Shown here: positions 42,893-51,120 of the stretch, one piece after another
Layout of the letters: every line of letters begins with the position of its first letter
How positions within the stretch are numbered: the first letter of the stretch is position 1
The notes under the pieces: model-generated
Told to the model about the DNA's origin: nothing
Databases searched by the model: none
The model's input: the letters and a program-made list of their open reading frames with translations, nothing else
Assembly: GCF_001184025.1 (NCBI RefSeq)
Contig: NZ_BBYG01000009.1
Location: 622,052 to 686,051 of the forward strand
DNA length: 64,000 bases
DNA from: Streptomyces maremycinicus
Lineage (GTDB): Bacteria > Actinomycetota > Actinomycetes > Streptomycetales > Streptomycetaceae
Direction: 5' to 3'
Translations under genes and position numbers: made by a program

Positions 42893-43534
42893 GTGACAGC
42901 CATCGAGCAGACAGAGGCGGCGCGCCCGCGAGGCACCCGCCTGCCGCGCCGTGCCCGTCGGAACCAGCTGCTGGGCGCCGCCCAGGAAGTCTTTGTGGCG
43001 CAGGGATACCACTCCGCCGCCATGGACGACATCGCCGAGCGGGCCGGAGTCAGCAAGCCCGTGCTCTACCAGCACTTCCCCGGCAAGCTCGACCTCTACC
43101 TGGCCCTGCTGGACCAGCACTGCGAGTCGCTCATCCAGGCCGTGCGCGGCGCGCTCGCCTCGACGACCGACAACAAGCAGCGGGTCCGCGCGACGATGGA
43201 CGCGTACTTCGCGTACGTCGAGGACGACGGCGGCGCCTTCCGTCTGGTCTTCGAGTCGGACCTGACGAACGAGCCGGCGGTGCGCGAGCGCGTCGACAAG
43301 GTGACCACCGAGTGCGCCGAGGCGATCTGCGAGGTCATCGCGGAGGACACCGGCCTCTCGCGCGCGGAGTCGATGCTGCTCGCCTCGGGCCTGGGCGGCC
43401 TCGCCCAGGTCGTGGCGCGGTCCTGGCTGCACAGCGACCGCAGCGTGCCGCGTGACCAGGCGGTGCAGCTGCTGGCCTCGCTGGCCTGGCGGGGCATCGC
43501 CGGATTCCCGCTGCACGGCACCGATCAGCACTGA
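42893..43534 (+). CDS. TetR-family transcriptional regulator
   Basis: This is a 213-residue protein from GTG at 42893 following GGGAGG. The N-terminal HTH (about 20-66) reads RRNQLLGAAQEVFVAQGYHSAAMDDIAERAGVSKPVLYQHFPGK, the canonical TetR pattern. The C-terminal ligand domain has no specific signature. The homologue in mycobacteria (Rv3208) occupies the same place next to DUF3107 and the DEAD helicase. The regulated genes are unknown; the acidic gene upstream and DUF3107 downstream are candidates. Confidence 0.95.
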   Translation: MTAIEQTEAARPRGTRLPRRARRNQLLGAAQEVFVAQGYHSAAMDDIAERAGVSKPVLYQHFPGKLDLYLALLDQHCESLIQAVRGALASTTDNKQRVRATMDAYFAYVEDDGGAFRLVFESDLTNEPAVRERVDKVTTECAEAICEVIAEDTGLSRAESMLLASGLGGLAQVVARSWLHSDRSVPRDQAVQLLASLAWRGIAGFPLHGTDQH

Positions 43535-43680
43535 CCACGGGGACGCCCGGCCGTTTGTTCCCGCCCGCTGTTCGCTCCTGGCGTGGACGGCCACGCCGTG
43601 AACGTCCCCTCACCGGGCTAATGTGTGCAGCGTACGGCGCGGACGCCCGCGCACCCCATGACCGTCGGAGGGACATAGCC

Positions 43681-43908
43681 GTGGAGGTCAAGATCGGCGT
43701 GCTGCACGCACCCCGCGAGATCGTTCTGGAGAGCGGTCAGACTCCCGAGGAGGTCGAGCGCGTGGTGGCCGAGGCCCTGGCCGGAAAGTCGCAGCTGCTC
43801 AGCCTCGTGGACCAGCACGGCCGCAAGGTCCTGGTCCCGGCCGACCGCCTGGCCTACGTCGAGCTGGGCGAGCCCGCTCCGCGCAAGGTCGGCTTCGGCG
43901 CTCTCTAG
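43681..43908 (+). CDS. DUF3107 protein
   Basis: This is a 75-residue protein from GTG at 43681 (MEVKIGVLHAPREI...), preceded by GGAGGGA. The compact alpha-beta pattern, with ESGQTPEEVERVVAEAL, LVDQHGRKVLVPADRLAYVELGE and the terminal RKVGFGAL, identifies DUF3107 (the mycobacterial Rv3208A/TB9.4 family). It is cytoplasmic and its function is unresolved. A strong terminator follows immediately. Confidence 0.93.
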   Translation: MEVKIGVLHAPREIVLESGQTPEEVERVVAEALAGKSQLLSLVDQHGRKVLVPADRLAYVELGEPAPRKVGFGAL

Positions 43909-43920
43909 GCGAAGCACGGA

Positions 43921-43957
43921 AGTGGGGCCCGGCGACCAGTGGTCGCCGGGCCCCACT
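43921..43957 (+). terminator. Intrinsic terminator after DUF3107
   Basis: A perfect 17-bp stem (43921-43937 with 43941-43957) has a 3-base loop and is followed by TTCCGTTCC. Confidence 0.85.
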
Positions 43958-44166
43958 TCCGTTCCCGCTTCGGTTCCTCTCCGCCGCGGACGTTCCCGGT
44001 GCCGGACGGTCCCGCCGGCGGATTCCCGGCCGGTGTCGCCCCCGGGCCTCCCCTTCTCCACAGACGGAGCACAAGTCGAGCACAGAGGAGGATTGCATTC
44101 CGCAGGTCACGGGTATGACGGGCTACGACCTTGATGCACAGCCCCAACCGTCCGGGAGGGACCCAC

Positions 44167-44436
44167 ATGATCTTGGAAGCGCTCGGCTCCGCTGTGCTCG
44201 GTCTTGTACTCGCGTGGGCGGCGGTCCACCGCTTCTCCCATCGGCTGCCGGTCCACACGCTCGTCTTCGCGACGGGTGTCGCCGGAGCCCTGTTCGGTGA
44301 CTTCGTCACCCACAGCGCGCTGGGCCCCGGGACCGCCCTGGCGAGTCTCCTCGGCGCGGCGATCGTCTCCGCCGCCTCCCTCTCGCTGTTGCTGCGCCCG
44401 GCCGGCCGACTCCGCCGGCGGTCGGCCACCGCCTGA
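44167..44436 (+). CDS. Small membrane protein, three TM segments
   Basis: This is an 89-residue protein; the ATG at 44167 follows GGGAGGGA. Three hydrophobic helices (AVLGLVLAWAAV, HTLVFATGVAGALFGDFVTH, GTALASLLGAAIVSAASLSLLL) end in a basic tail RPAGRLRRRSATA, suggesting a cytoplasmic C-terminus. It resembles small hypothetical membrane proteins common in Streptomyces; no function can be assigned. Confidence 0.85.
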   Translation: MILEALGSAVLGLVLAWAAVHRFSHRLPVHTLVFATGVAGALFGDFVTHSALGPGTALASLLGAAIVSAASLSLLLRPAGRLRRRSATA

Positions 44437-44486
44437 GCCCGGCGGCGACCGGCGGCCCGGGGACCGGCCCTAGGCCGCGTCCGTCC

Positions 44487-44510
44487 CGGCCCGGGGCCCG
44501 CCCCGGGCCG
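44487..44510. terminator. Bidirectional GC hairpin between convergent genes
   Basis: CGGCCCGGGG (44487-44496), loop CCCG, and its complement (44501-44510) are flanked by direct repeats of GGCCGCGTCCGTCC. Confidence 0.6.
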
Positions 44511-44518
44511 CGTCCGTC

Positions 44519-45247
44519 CTAGGCCGCGAGCCCCAGCGCCGCCATCCGCTTGGTGTGCGCCTCGGTGATCCTGGAGAACATCCGGCCGACCTCGGCGAGG
44601 TCGAAGCCGTCCGCGACACCGCCCACGAGCATCGTCGACAGCGCGTCGCGGTCCGCGACCACCCGCTGGGACTGCGACAGGGCCTCACCCATCAGCCGCC
44701 GCGCCCAGAGCGCGAGCCGTCCGCCCACGCGCGGGTCGGCGTCGATCGCGGCACGCACCCGGTCCACGGCGAAGCCGGCGTGGCCGGTGTCGTCGAGCAC
44801 GGCCAGCACCAGCGCGCGGCTGTCGGTGTCCAGGCGCACCGCGACCTCACGGTAGAAGTCGCTGGCGATCGAGTCGCCGACGTACGCCTTGACAAGGCCC
44901 TCCAGCCAGTCCGACGGGGCCGTCTGCCGGTGGAAGCCGTCGAGCGCGGCGACGAAGGGCTCCATCGCCAGGGTCGGCTCCTCGCCGACCTCGGTGAGCC
45001 GGTCGCGCAGCCGCTCGAAGTGGTGGAACTCGGCGGACGCCATCTTCGCCAGCTCCGCCTTGTCCTCCAGCGTGGGCGCCAGCTTGGCGTCCTCCGCGAG
45101 CCGCTCGAACGCCGCCAGCTCGCCGTACGCCAGCGCGCCCAGCAGATCCACGACCGCGGCCCGGTACTGCGGGTCGGCCGAGGCCGTCGCCCAGTCCTGG
45201 GCTGCGATACCGGTGGCGGTGTTCTCAGGCTTGTCAGAGGTCGTCAT
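44519..45247 (-). CDS. Ferritin-like domain protein
   Basis: This is a 242-residue all-helical protein from the ATG at 45247. Glu/His pairs consistent with a diiron ferritin-like four-helix bundle appear in GELAAFERLAEDA, SAEFHHFERLRDRL and LDDTGHAGFAVDRV. This family (tRNA-(MS[2]IO[6]A)-hydroxylase-like) is conserved next to the RhlE-type helicase in actinobacteria. The DNA upstream has a TATTGT -10 box positioned so that transcription would start at the ATG, and no ribosome-binding sequence, suggesting a leaderless mRNA. The substrate is unknown. Confidence 0.85.
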   Translation of the reverse strand: MTTSDKPENTATGIAAQDWATASADPQYRAAVVDLLGALAYGELAAFERLAEDAKLAPTLEDKAELAKMASAEFHHFERLRDRLTEVGEEPTLAMEPFVAALDGFHRQTAPSDWLEGLVKAYVGDSIASDFYREVAVRLDTDSRALVLAVLDDTGHAGFAVDRVRAAIDADPRVGGRLALWARRLMGEALSQSQRVVADRDALSTMLVGGVADGFDLAEVGRMFSRITEAHTKRMAALGLAA

Positions 45248-45663
45248 GAAGCGCACAATAGCCCGCTCGTCGCACGGGGGAAGTCCCTGGTCAATCAGTG
45301 TGACCACGAAGACGTACGGGACCACCCCCGGCACTGTGACAACCACAACGTGACCGAATCGGCCATCGCGTGTGCGCGAATCCGGGGTATGGTGGTAATG
45401 CGCCTGCCGAATATTCGACGGGCCGCACGTATGAGGATGCCCGGTCGGTGGCCCGATCGGCTCCGACCCGACAGCCCTCCTCGCCCGTACGGCACTGTCC
45501 GTACGGAACCCGGAGGGGACCCCCTCAGCGGTACGAACGCTAGAGCGTCGGCAGAGGTCCCGTGACCTGACAGCTGGCCCGTGAGGCAGCCGTCGTCCCC
45601 CGGCACGGTCCTGACACGACCCCCGCGCTCGCCTCGCACCGCGCACACAGAAGAGGCAGCACC
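45248..45663. promoter_or_regulatory. Divergent intergenic region, ferritin-like gene / DEAD helicase
   Basis: A -10 box TATTGT on the minus strand (45260-45255) lies 7 bases before the ferritin-like ATG. An inverted repeat TGGTCA-N7-TGACCA occupies 45288-45306 and may be an operator. The remaining 350 bases form a probable long 5' leader of the helicase mRNA. No ORF with a good start was found there. Confidence 0.45.
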
Positions 45664-48618
45664 CTGACTACGTTCCGAGAGCTCGGCATCCTTTCCGAGA
45701 CCGCCGAGGCCCTTGAGGCCGTCGGCATCACCTCCCCCTTCCCGATCCAGGAGCTCACGCTCCCCGTGGCCCTGACGGGCACCGACGTGATCGGGCAGGC
45801 CAAGACCGGCACCGGCAAGACGCTCGGCTTCGGACTCCCGCTCCTCGAGCGCGTGACCGTCCCCGCCGACGTCGAGGCCGGCCGCGCCCGTCCCGAGGAC
45901 CTCACCGACGCCCCGCAGGCGCTCATCGTCGTCCCCACCCGTGAGCTGTGCACGCAGGTCACCAACGACCTGCTGACCGCGGGCAAGGTCCGTAACGTGC
46001 GTGTCCTCGCCATCTACGGCGGCCGTGCCTACGAGCCCCAGGTCGAGGCCCTCAAGAAGGGCGTCGACGTGGTCGTCGGCACCCCGGGCCGGCTGCTGGA
46101 CCTCGCGGGCCAGAAGAAGCTCGATCTCAAGCACATCAAGTCGCTCGTCCTGGACGAGGCCGACGAGATGCTCGACCTGGGCTTCCTGCCCGACGTCGAG
46201 AAGATCATCAACATGCTCCCGGCGAAGCGCCAGACCATGCTGTTCTCGGCGACCATGCCGGGCGCGGTCATCGGTCTCGCCCGCCGCTACATGTCGCAGC
46301 CGACGCACATCAACGCCACGTCGCCGGACGACGCGGGCCGGACCGTCGCGAACACCAAGCAGCACGTGTACCGCGCGCACAACATGGACAAGCCCGAGAT
46401 GGTCGCGCGCATCCTCCAGGCCGAGGGCCGCGGCCTGGTCATGGTGTTCTGCCGTACCAAGCGCACCGCCGCCGACCTGGCCGACCAGCTCCAGCAGCGC
46501 GGCTTCGCCTCCGGCGCGGTCCACGGCGACCTCGGCCAGGGCGCCCGTGAGCAGGCGCTGCGCGCCTTCCGCAACGGCAAGGTCGACGTCCTCGTCTGCA
46601 CCGACGTGGCCGCCCGCGGCATCGACGTCGAAGGCGTCACGCACGTCATCAACTACCAGTCCCCCGAGGACGAGAAGACGTACCTGCACCGCATCGGCCG
46701 TACCGGCCGCGCGGGCGCCAAGGGCATCGCGATCACGCTGGTGGACTGGGACGACATCCCGCGCTGGCAGCTCATCAACAAGGCGCTGGAGCTCGAGTTC
46801 AGCGACCCGCCGGAGACGTACTCCACCTCGCCGCACTTCTTCGAGGAACTCGGCATCCCCGCGGGCACCAAGGGTGTCCTGCCGCGCTCGGAGCGCACCC
46901 GCGCCGGGCTCGACGCGGAGGAGCTCGAGGACCTCGGCGAGCCGGGCGGCCGCGGAGCACGCGGTCGTGGCGACCGGGGTGGTCGTGCTGACCGCGGTGG
47001 CCGCGGTGACCGGGGCGGTCGCGGTGAGCGCGGCGGCCGGAGCGACTCCCGTTCCGGCGAGCGGACCGCGGAGGGGGCCGACGAGCGCGAGCGCTCGGCC
47101 CGCACCCCCCGTCGCCGTCGTCGTACCCGCAACGGCTCCCCGCTCGACGCGACGCCCGCCGGGACCACGGCCGCCGAGCAGACCCCCGTGGCCGAGCCGA
47201 CGGCCGTGACGGAGGAGACCGCCGGTCCGCGTACGCCGCGCCGTCGGCGCCGTACCCGTAACGGGTCCGCGCCGGAGGCCGCCGTCGTGACGGCCGCGCC
47301 GGCCGGCGCGGCGACCGTCGAGCCCGTCGCCCAGGCCACGGAAGCCGCCGCGGAAGCCGCCGTGGCGACCGCGGAGAGCACCGTCCCGCAGGCTCCGGAG
47401 ACCGCTCCGGAGAGCCCGGCGCCCCGCCGCCGTCGTACCCGCAGGACCACCGAGACCGCGCAGAGCGCCGAGACCGTGCAGAGCGCTGCGGCCGCACCGG
47501 TCGCGGTCGTGGCGGAACCGTCGGTCGCCGAGGCCCCCGCGGCCGCAGCCGCCGTCGTCACGGCCGAGGCGACGGAGACCAAGCCGCGTCGCCGCACCCG
47601 CAAGGCGACGGCTCCGGCCGAAGCCGTGGTCGAGACCGCCGTGGCCGAGACCGCCGTGCTCGACACCGTCGCGGCCCCGGAGGCCGTCGCGGTGGCCGAG
47701 ACCGTGGTCAAGCCGCGTCGTACCCGCAAGACGGCGGCCGCGGCCCCGGCCGAAGCCACCGCCGACACGGCCGAGGCGACCGAGGCCAAGCCCCGCCGCC
47801 GCGCCACCCGCAAGGCCACCGAGCCCGAGACGACGGCCACCACGGCCGACATCCCGGCCCAGGCCACCCAGGAAGCGGCGGCCACCAAGCCGCGCCGCAC
47901 CCGCAAGACCGCCGCCACCGCCCCGGCCGAGGCACAGGTCGAGACCGCGGCCGACACGGCCGAGGCGAAGCCGAGGGTGCGCCGCACCCGCAAGGCCACG
48001 GTCCCGGCCGTGGCGGCCGAAGCCGTCACGGAGACGGCCGAGGCCACCGAGGTCAAGCCGCGCCGTACGCGCAAGACGGCGGCGACGGCCACCTCGGCCC
48101 CGGCTGCCGTCGAGGCTCCGGCGGTCGTCGAGCCCGAGGCCAAGCCGCGCCGCACCCGCAAGGCGGCGGCTCCGGCCGAGGTCGCGGTCGACACGGCCGA
48201 GGCCACGGAGGTCAAGCCGCGTCGCACCCGCAAGGCCACCGGCACGGCGACGGAGCCGATCGCGGAGGCCGCCGCGGCCGCCGCGGCGGCGGTCAAGCCG
48301 CGTCGTACCCGCAAGACGGCGGCCGCGGCCCCGGCCGAAGCCACCGCCGACACGGCCGAGGCGACCGAGGCCAAGCCCCGCCGCCGCGCCACCCGCAAGG
48401 CCACCGAGCCCGAGACGACGGCCACCACGGCCGACATCCCGGCCCAGGCCACCCAGGAAGCGGCGGCCACCAAGCCGCGCCGCACCCGCAAGACCGCCGC
48501 CACCGCCCCGGCCGAGGCCGAGGCACAGGTCGAGACCGCGGCCGACACGGCCGAGGCGAAGCCGAGGGTGCGCCGCACCCGCAAGGCGACGGCCGCCGCG
48601 GAGCCCGCGGACGGCTGA
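45664..48618 (+). CDS. DEAD-box RNA helicase (RhlE-like) with long basic repeat tail; apparent CTG start
   Basis: This is a 984-residue protein if it starts at CTG 45664 (LTTFRELGI). No ATG, GTG or TTG exists in frame between the upstream stop (45568) and a GTG at 45766 that would delete the Q motif FPIQ. GAAGAGG precedes the CTG. Motifs: I AKTGTGKT (about 45), Ia PTREL, II DEAD (about 165), III SAT, VI HRIGRTGRAG (about 342). After about residue 420 come an RGG-box segment (RGDRGGRADRGG), then about 15 basic blocks of the type KPRRTRK separated by Ala/Thr/Glu spacers. The helicase core remodels RNA; the tail should bind nucleic acid non-specifically. Confidence 0.93.
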   Translation: MTTFRELGILSETAEALEAVGITSPFPIQELTLPVALTGTDVIGQAKTGTGKTLGFGLPLLERVTVPADVEAGRARPEDLTDAPQALIVVPTRELCTQVTNDLLTAGKVRNVRVLAIYGGRAYEPQVEALKKGVDVVVGTPGRLLDLAGQKKLDLKHIKSLVLDEADEMLDLGFLPDVEKIINMLPAKRQTMLFSATMPGAVIGLARRYMSQPTHINATSPDDAGRTVANTKQHVYRAHNMDKPEMVARILQAEGRGLVMVFCRTKRTAADLADQLQQRGFASGAVHGDLGQGAREQALRAFRNGKVDVLVCTDVAARGIDVEGVTHVINYQSPEDEKTYLHRIGRTGRAGAKGIAITLVDWDDIPRWQLINKALELEFSDPPETYSTSPHFFEELGIPAGTKGVLPRSERTRAGLDAEELEDLGEPGGRGARGRGDRGGRADRGGRGDRGGRGERGGRSDSRSGERTAEGADERERSARTPRRRRRTRNGSPLDATPAGTTAAEQTPVAEPTAVTEETAGPRTPRRRRRTRNGSAPEAAVVTAAPAGAATVEPVAQATEAAAEAAVATAESTVPQAPETAPESPAPRRRRTRRTTETAQSAETVQSAAAAPVAVVAEPSVAEAPAAAAAVVTAEATETKPRRRTRKATAPAEAVVETAVAETAVLDTVAAPEAVAVAETVVKPRRTRKTAAAAPAEATADTAEATEAKPRRRATRKATEPETTATTADIPAQATQEAAATKPRRTRKTAATAPAEAQVETAADTAEAKPRVRRTRKATVPAVAAEAVTETAEATEVKPRRTRKTAATATSAPAAVEAPAVVEPEAKPRRTRKAAAPAEVAVDTAEATEVKPRRTRKATGTATEPIAEAAAAAAAAVKPRRTRKTAAAAPAEATADTAEATEAKPRRRATRKATEPETTATTADIPAQATQEAAATKPRRTRKTAATAPAEAEAQVETAADTAEAKPRVRRTRKATAAAEPADG
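47706..47996 (+). repeat. Large in-frame direct repeat, copy A
   Basis: This 291-base segment is repeated 585 bases downstream at 48291-48587, identical except for one 6-base insertion in copy B. Both copies lie in the helicase tail and keep frame. Confidence 0.9.
48291..48587 (+). repeat. Large in-frame direct repeat, copy B
   Basis: This is the second copy of the 47706-47996 segment, with an extra GAGGCC near 48515. Near-identity implies recent duplication or continuing homogenisation. Confidence 0.9.
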
Positions 48619-48640
48619 CCGACCGGCTCGGTATGACGGC

Positions 48641-48682
48641 CCGACGGCCCGGACCCTCTTCCATGAGGGGCCGGGCCGTCGG
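48641..48682 (+). terminator. Terminator after the DEAD helicase gene
   Basis: CCGACGGCCCGG (48641-48652) pairs with 48671-48682, and an inner CCCTC/GAGGG pairing extends the stem. Confidence 0.75.
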
Positions 48683-48740
48683 CGTTCCCGGAAGGGTCCC
48701 GCAGGCGGCGCGCGCTGAGCCCTCCCGGTAGCCTCGGGGC

Positions 48741-49622
48741 GTGACCAGGCCCAGCACCAGCAGCCCCTTCCCGCCGCCTCCCGGCGCGCTCTCGTATCCG
48801 CTGCGGACCGCGCGCGGCGAGTTCGCCGTGGTCGACGCGCCCGTGCCCGCCGATGTGGAGCAGCGGGGTGTCGCGCTGCTGCTGCCGGGCTTCACCGGGA
48901 GCAAGGAGGACTTCCACCGGATGCACGAGCCGCTGGCGGCCCGCGGCTACCGGACCCTCGCCGTGGACGGGCGGGGGCAGAACGAGTCCGACGGACCGGC
49001 CTTCGACGAATCCGCTTACGCGCGCGAGGAGTTGGCGCGGGACGTGCTGGCGCAGGCGGCGGCCCTGGACACCCCTGTGCACCTGATGGGGCACTCCCTG
49101 GGTGGTCAGATCGCCCGTGCCGCCGTCCTGCTCGACCACTCCCCCTTCGTGTCGTTCACGCTCGTCGCCTCGGGCCCGGCCGAGATCTCGGACTCCCAGA
49201 AGCAGCGTGTGAAGCTGCTGCACGACGCGCTCGCGGTGATGACGATGCCGCAGGTGTGGGAGGCGATCCTGGCGATGGGTCCGCCGGAGGAGGTCGGCGG
49301 CCCGGCCCGCGGCAACGGCGATCCGGAGCTGTTGCGACTGCGCTGGCTGAACCACAAGCCCGCTCAACTCCTGGTGACCGGGCGCCAGTTGTGCGTGGAG
49401 CCGAACCTGGTGGGCGAACTCGCCGCTGTGCGCCTGCCGTTCCATGTCCTGTCGGGTGCGCGGGACGACACCTGGCCGTTGCCGCTCCTCGACGACATGG
49501 CCGTGCAGCTGCGGGCGCACCGCACGGTCGTGCCGGGCGCCGAGCACTCGCCGAACCAGGACCAGCCGCTGCCGACGGCCCACGCCCTCGCCGACTTCTG
49601 GGACCGCCACCCCGGGCGCTAG
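48741..49622 (+). CDS. Alpha/beta hydrolase
   Basis: This is a 293-residue protein from GTG at 48741. LLLPGFTGSKEDFHRM is the oxyanion segment, VDGRGQNESDG follows, the nucleophile elbow is GHSLGG (Ser near 118), with an acid in SGARDDTWP and His in PGAEHSPNQDQP. It is cytoplasmic, of monoglyceride lipase/esterase type, with no specific substrate deducible. It stands alone between the helicase terminator and the convergent NYN gene. Confidence 0.88.
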   Translation: MTRPSTSSPFPPPPGALSYPLRTARGEFAVVDAPVPADVEQRGVALLLPGFTGSKEDFHRMHEPLAARGYRTLAVDGRGQNESDGPAFDESAYAREELARDVLAQAAALDTPVHLMGHSLGGQIARAAVLLDHSPFVSFTLVASGPAEISDSQKQRVKLLHDALAVMTMPQVWEAILAMGPPEEVGGPARGNGDPELLRLRWLNHKPAQLLVTGRQLCVEPNLVGELAAVRLPFHVLSGARDDTWPLPLLDDMAVQLRAHRTVVPGAEHSPNQDQPLPTAHALADFWDRHPGR

Positions 49623-49719
49623 CCCCTGCGCCCCAGGCCGCACCGCTCCCCCGCACCGCTCCCCCGCACCGGTCCCCCGCCTCGGCCCCCGCCGCGCCGG
49701 CCGGGCTCGTTACGGCGTC

Positions 49720-49765
49720 CGTCAGTACTGCATCTGCCAGTACCGCACCCGTCAGTACTGCGTCT
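49720..49765 (-). repeat. Three 15-nt units overlapping the NYN gene 3' end
   Basis: TCAGTACTGCATCTG, CCAGTACCGCACCCG and TCAGTACTGCGTCTG lie in tandem, the last containing the actual stop and terminal QTQY codons. Further downstream are CCGCACCGCTCC triplets at about 49640-49675. Confidence 0.6.
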
Positions 49766-50657
49766 GTACGTGCTCCCAGAAGCCGTCCCGCAGGGCGCGT
49801 CTGAGGTCGGCCTGGCCGCGCAGGGAGTACTGGAGGATGCCTTCCGCCTCCACGAGCAGGTCCTGGTCGACGGAGCCGGGGAGGTACGGGTGGCCCGGCA
49901 GCAGCTCCGCCAGCGCGTCCCGGCCCCGCGCCGCCAGCCACTTGGCCGCCACCTGCGCGCCGACGAAGCGGACGGCCTCACGGGTGGGCCGGTTCGCGCC
50001 GGGCCCCTCGTAGGCCGCGGCGGTGCGCCGTGAGACGTAGGGCTTGAAGAAGTCCAGGTCGAGGGTGCGCTGGCTGTCGACCTCCCAGAGCAGTGGCTCG
50101 GCCTGGTTGCGGCCCTCCGGCGCCTCGATGCCCCAGAGGTGCACCCGGGCGCCGTACCCCTGCGCGGCCTCCACCGCCGAGACCAGATCCTCGTCACCGC
50201 CCAGCAGGGCCGCGTCACTGATGGCCCGGTGCCGGGCCAGGGACTCCAGGTCGGTCCGGATCAGCGAATCGACGCCCTTCTGCTGGTTGTTGGCGTTCAG
50301 ATTGCCCAACCGAACCTTCACGTCCGGAAGTTCGGCGATGGACTGCTGCTCGGAGGTGTGGATGCGGCGCCGGGCGCCGTCGTACCAGTAGACGCGCAGC
50401 AGCCGACTGTCGGCGAAGATCGAGCGGGCGCGGTCGATGAGCGCCTCGATCAGGCCCTCGGCGTCGAGATCGAAGGCCCGGCGGTCCTCGGTCCCGGCCA
50501 CCAGGCGCCCCGCGGCCGCGTACAGATACCCCGCGTCGACGAAGATCGCATGGGTCGAGGGTGTCTTGGCCACCTCGGCGAGCATGCGGGTGAGCAGCTC
50601 GTTCGTGCGGTCGAGGCGGGCGGCGAGGGCCGGGAGGTCGTCGTTCATCGCGTCCAT
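49752..50657 (-). CDS. NYN-domain (PIN-like) protein
   Basis: This is a 301-residue protein; the ATG at 50657 (MDAMNDD) was chosen, with an ATG three codons later also possible. The N-terminal NYN/PIN-like nuclease fold shows acidic catalytic-type residues in AIFVDAGYLY, QQKGVDSLIRTDLESL and ALLGGDEDLVSAVEAA. The C-terminal half is an uncharacterised helical region ending QTQY. NYN proteins are predicted metal-dependent RNases. It is cytoplasmic. The terminal codons are part of a tandem 15-nt repeat. Confidence 0.85.
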   Translation of the reverse strand: MDAMNDDLPALAARLDRTNELLTRMLAEVAKTPSTHAIFVDAGYLYAAAGRLVAGTEDRRAFDLDAEGLIEALIDRARSIFADSRLLRVYWYDGARRRIHTSEQQSIAELPDVKVRLGNLNANNQQKGVDSLIRTDLESLARHRAISDAALLGGDEDLVSAVEAAQGYGARVHLWGIEAPEGRNQAEPLLWEVDSQRTLDLDFFKPYVSRRTAAAYEGPGANRPTREAVRFVGAQVAAKWLAARGRDALAELLPGHPYLPGSVDQDLLVEAEGILQYSLRGQADLRRALRDGFWEHVQTQY

Positions 50658-50751
50658 TGTTCCGGTGGTCACGCTGCGAACACAACCGGTCCCATTCAGT
50701 CCCGGCGAACACACTTACCGGTTAGTAATTAGTCGTTCGAAAAATTTCTTT

Positions 50752-50794
50752 AGCGTAGGGAATGTTTGTAACACGCATCCTGTTGACTCCCTAC
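50752..50794 (+). promoter_or_regulatory. Sigma-R-type promoter within an inverted repeat
   Basis: GGAAT (50759-50763), an 18-base spacer and GTT (50782-50784) match the sigma-R consensus exactly, with transcription expected near 50791. An inverted repeat CGTAGGGA / TCCCTACG (about 50754-50761 and 50787-50794) brackets the promoter and might be an operator. The surrounding DNA is unusually AT-rich. Confidence 0.72.
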
Positions 50795-50843
50795 GTAACC
50801 AAGTAGTTCTCCTCAGGAGGATGACCAGACGAAGGGAGAAGCC

Positions 50844-50996
50844 ATGCGCTTCGAAATCATGCGACTCGACGACGTCGACGGCACGCCCGTGGACAGCACC
50901 GTCGTAGACGCCGCCTCCGTCAACCGGATCGTTCAGCAGGCCGCCGCCATCGGGCAGCGGCTGTGGATCCGTCCGGCCGACACCTCGGCCTCATAA
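50844..50996 (+). CDS. 50-residue protein under a sigma-R-type promoter
   Basis: A short gene with AAGGGAG seven bases before its ATG encodes MRFEIMRLDDVDGTPVDSTV followed by 30 more residues ending RPADTSAS. Codon usage is strongly Streptomyces-like. It has no Cys, no TM and no signal peptide. The pattern suggests a small beta-alpha fold (VDAASVNRIVQQAAAIGQRLWIRP). A strong terminator follows 25 bases after the stop, so it is a monocistronic unit. Because of its promoter, it is likely induced by thiol-oxidative stress. Its function is unknown. Confidence 0.8.
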   Translation: MRFEIMRLDDVDGTPVDSTVVDAASVNRIVQQAAAIGQRLWIRPADTSAS

Positions 50997-51021
50997 CACG
51001 GATCCCGTCCCTTACAAGTTT

Positions 51022-51056
51022 CGGAGCCCCCTACGGCGATGCCGTAGGGGGCTCCG
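51022..51056 (+). terminator. Terminator after the 50-residue gene
   Basis: A perfect 16-bp stem (51022-51037 with 51041-51056) has loop GAT. Confidence 0.85.
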
Positions 51057-51115
51057 CGTGTAGAGGGCTCCGCATGTAGGAGGCTCCGCGTGTAGGAGGC
51101 TCCACGCGCAGGGGA
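51047..51115. repeat. Four tandem units of GGCTCCGCGTGTAGGA type
   Basis: Imperfect 16-17-base units extend from the right arm of the terminator toward the marC stop. This looks like expansion of the terminator arm. Confidence 0.6.
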
Positions 51116-51120
51116 CCCGG

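Noticed and set aside
45766..45768. GTG 45766 as the DEAD helicase start
   Set aside because: It would delete the conserved N-terminus including the Q motif. The frame upstream is clearly homologous coding sequence.
51047..51115. Possible CRISPR-like array
   Set aside because: Units are short, contiguous and imperfect without unique spacers, so they are simple tandem repeats.
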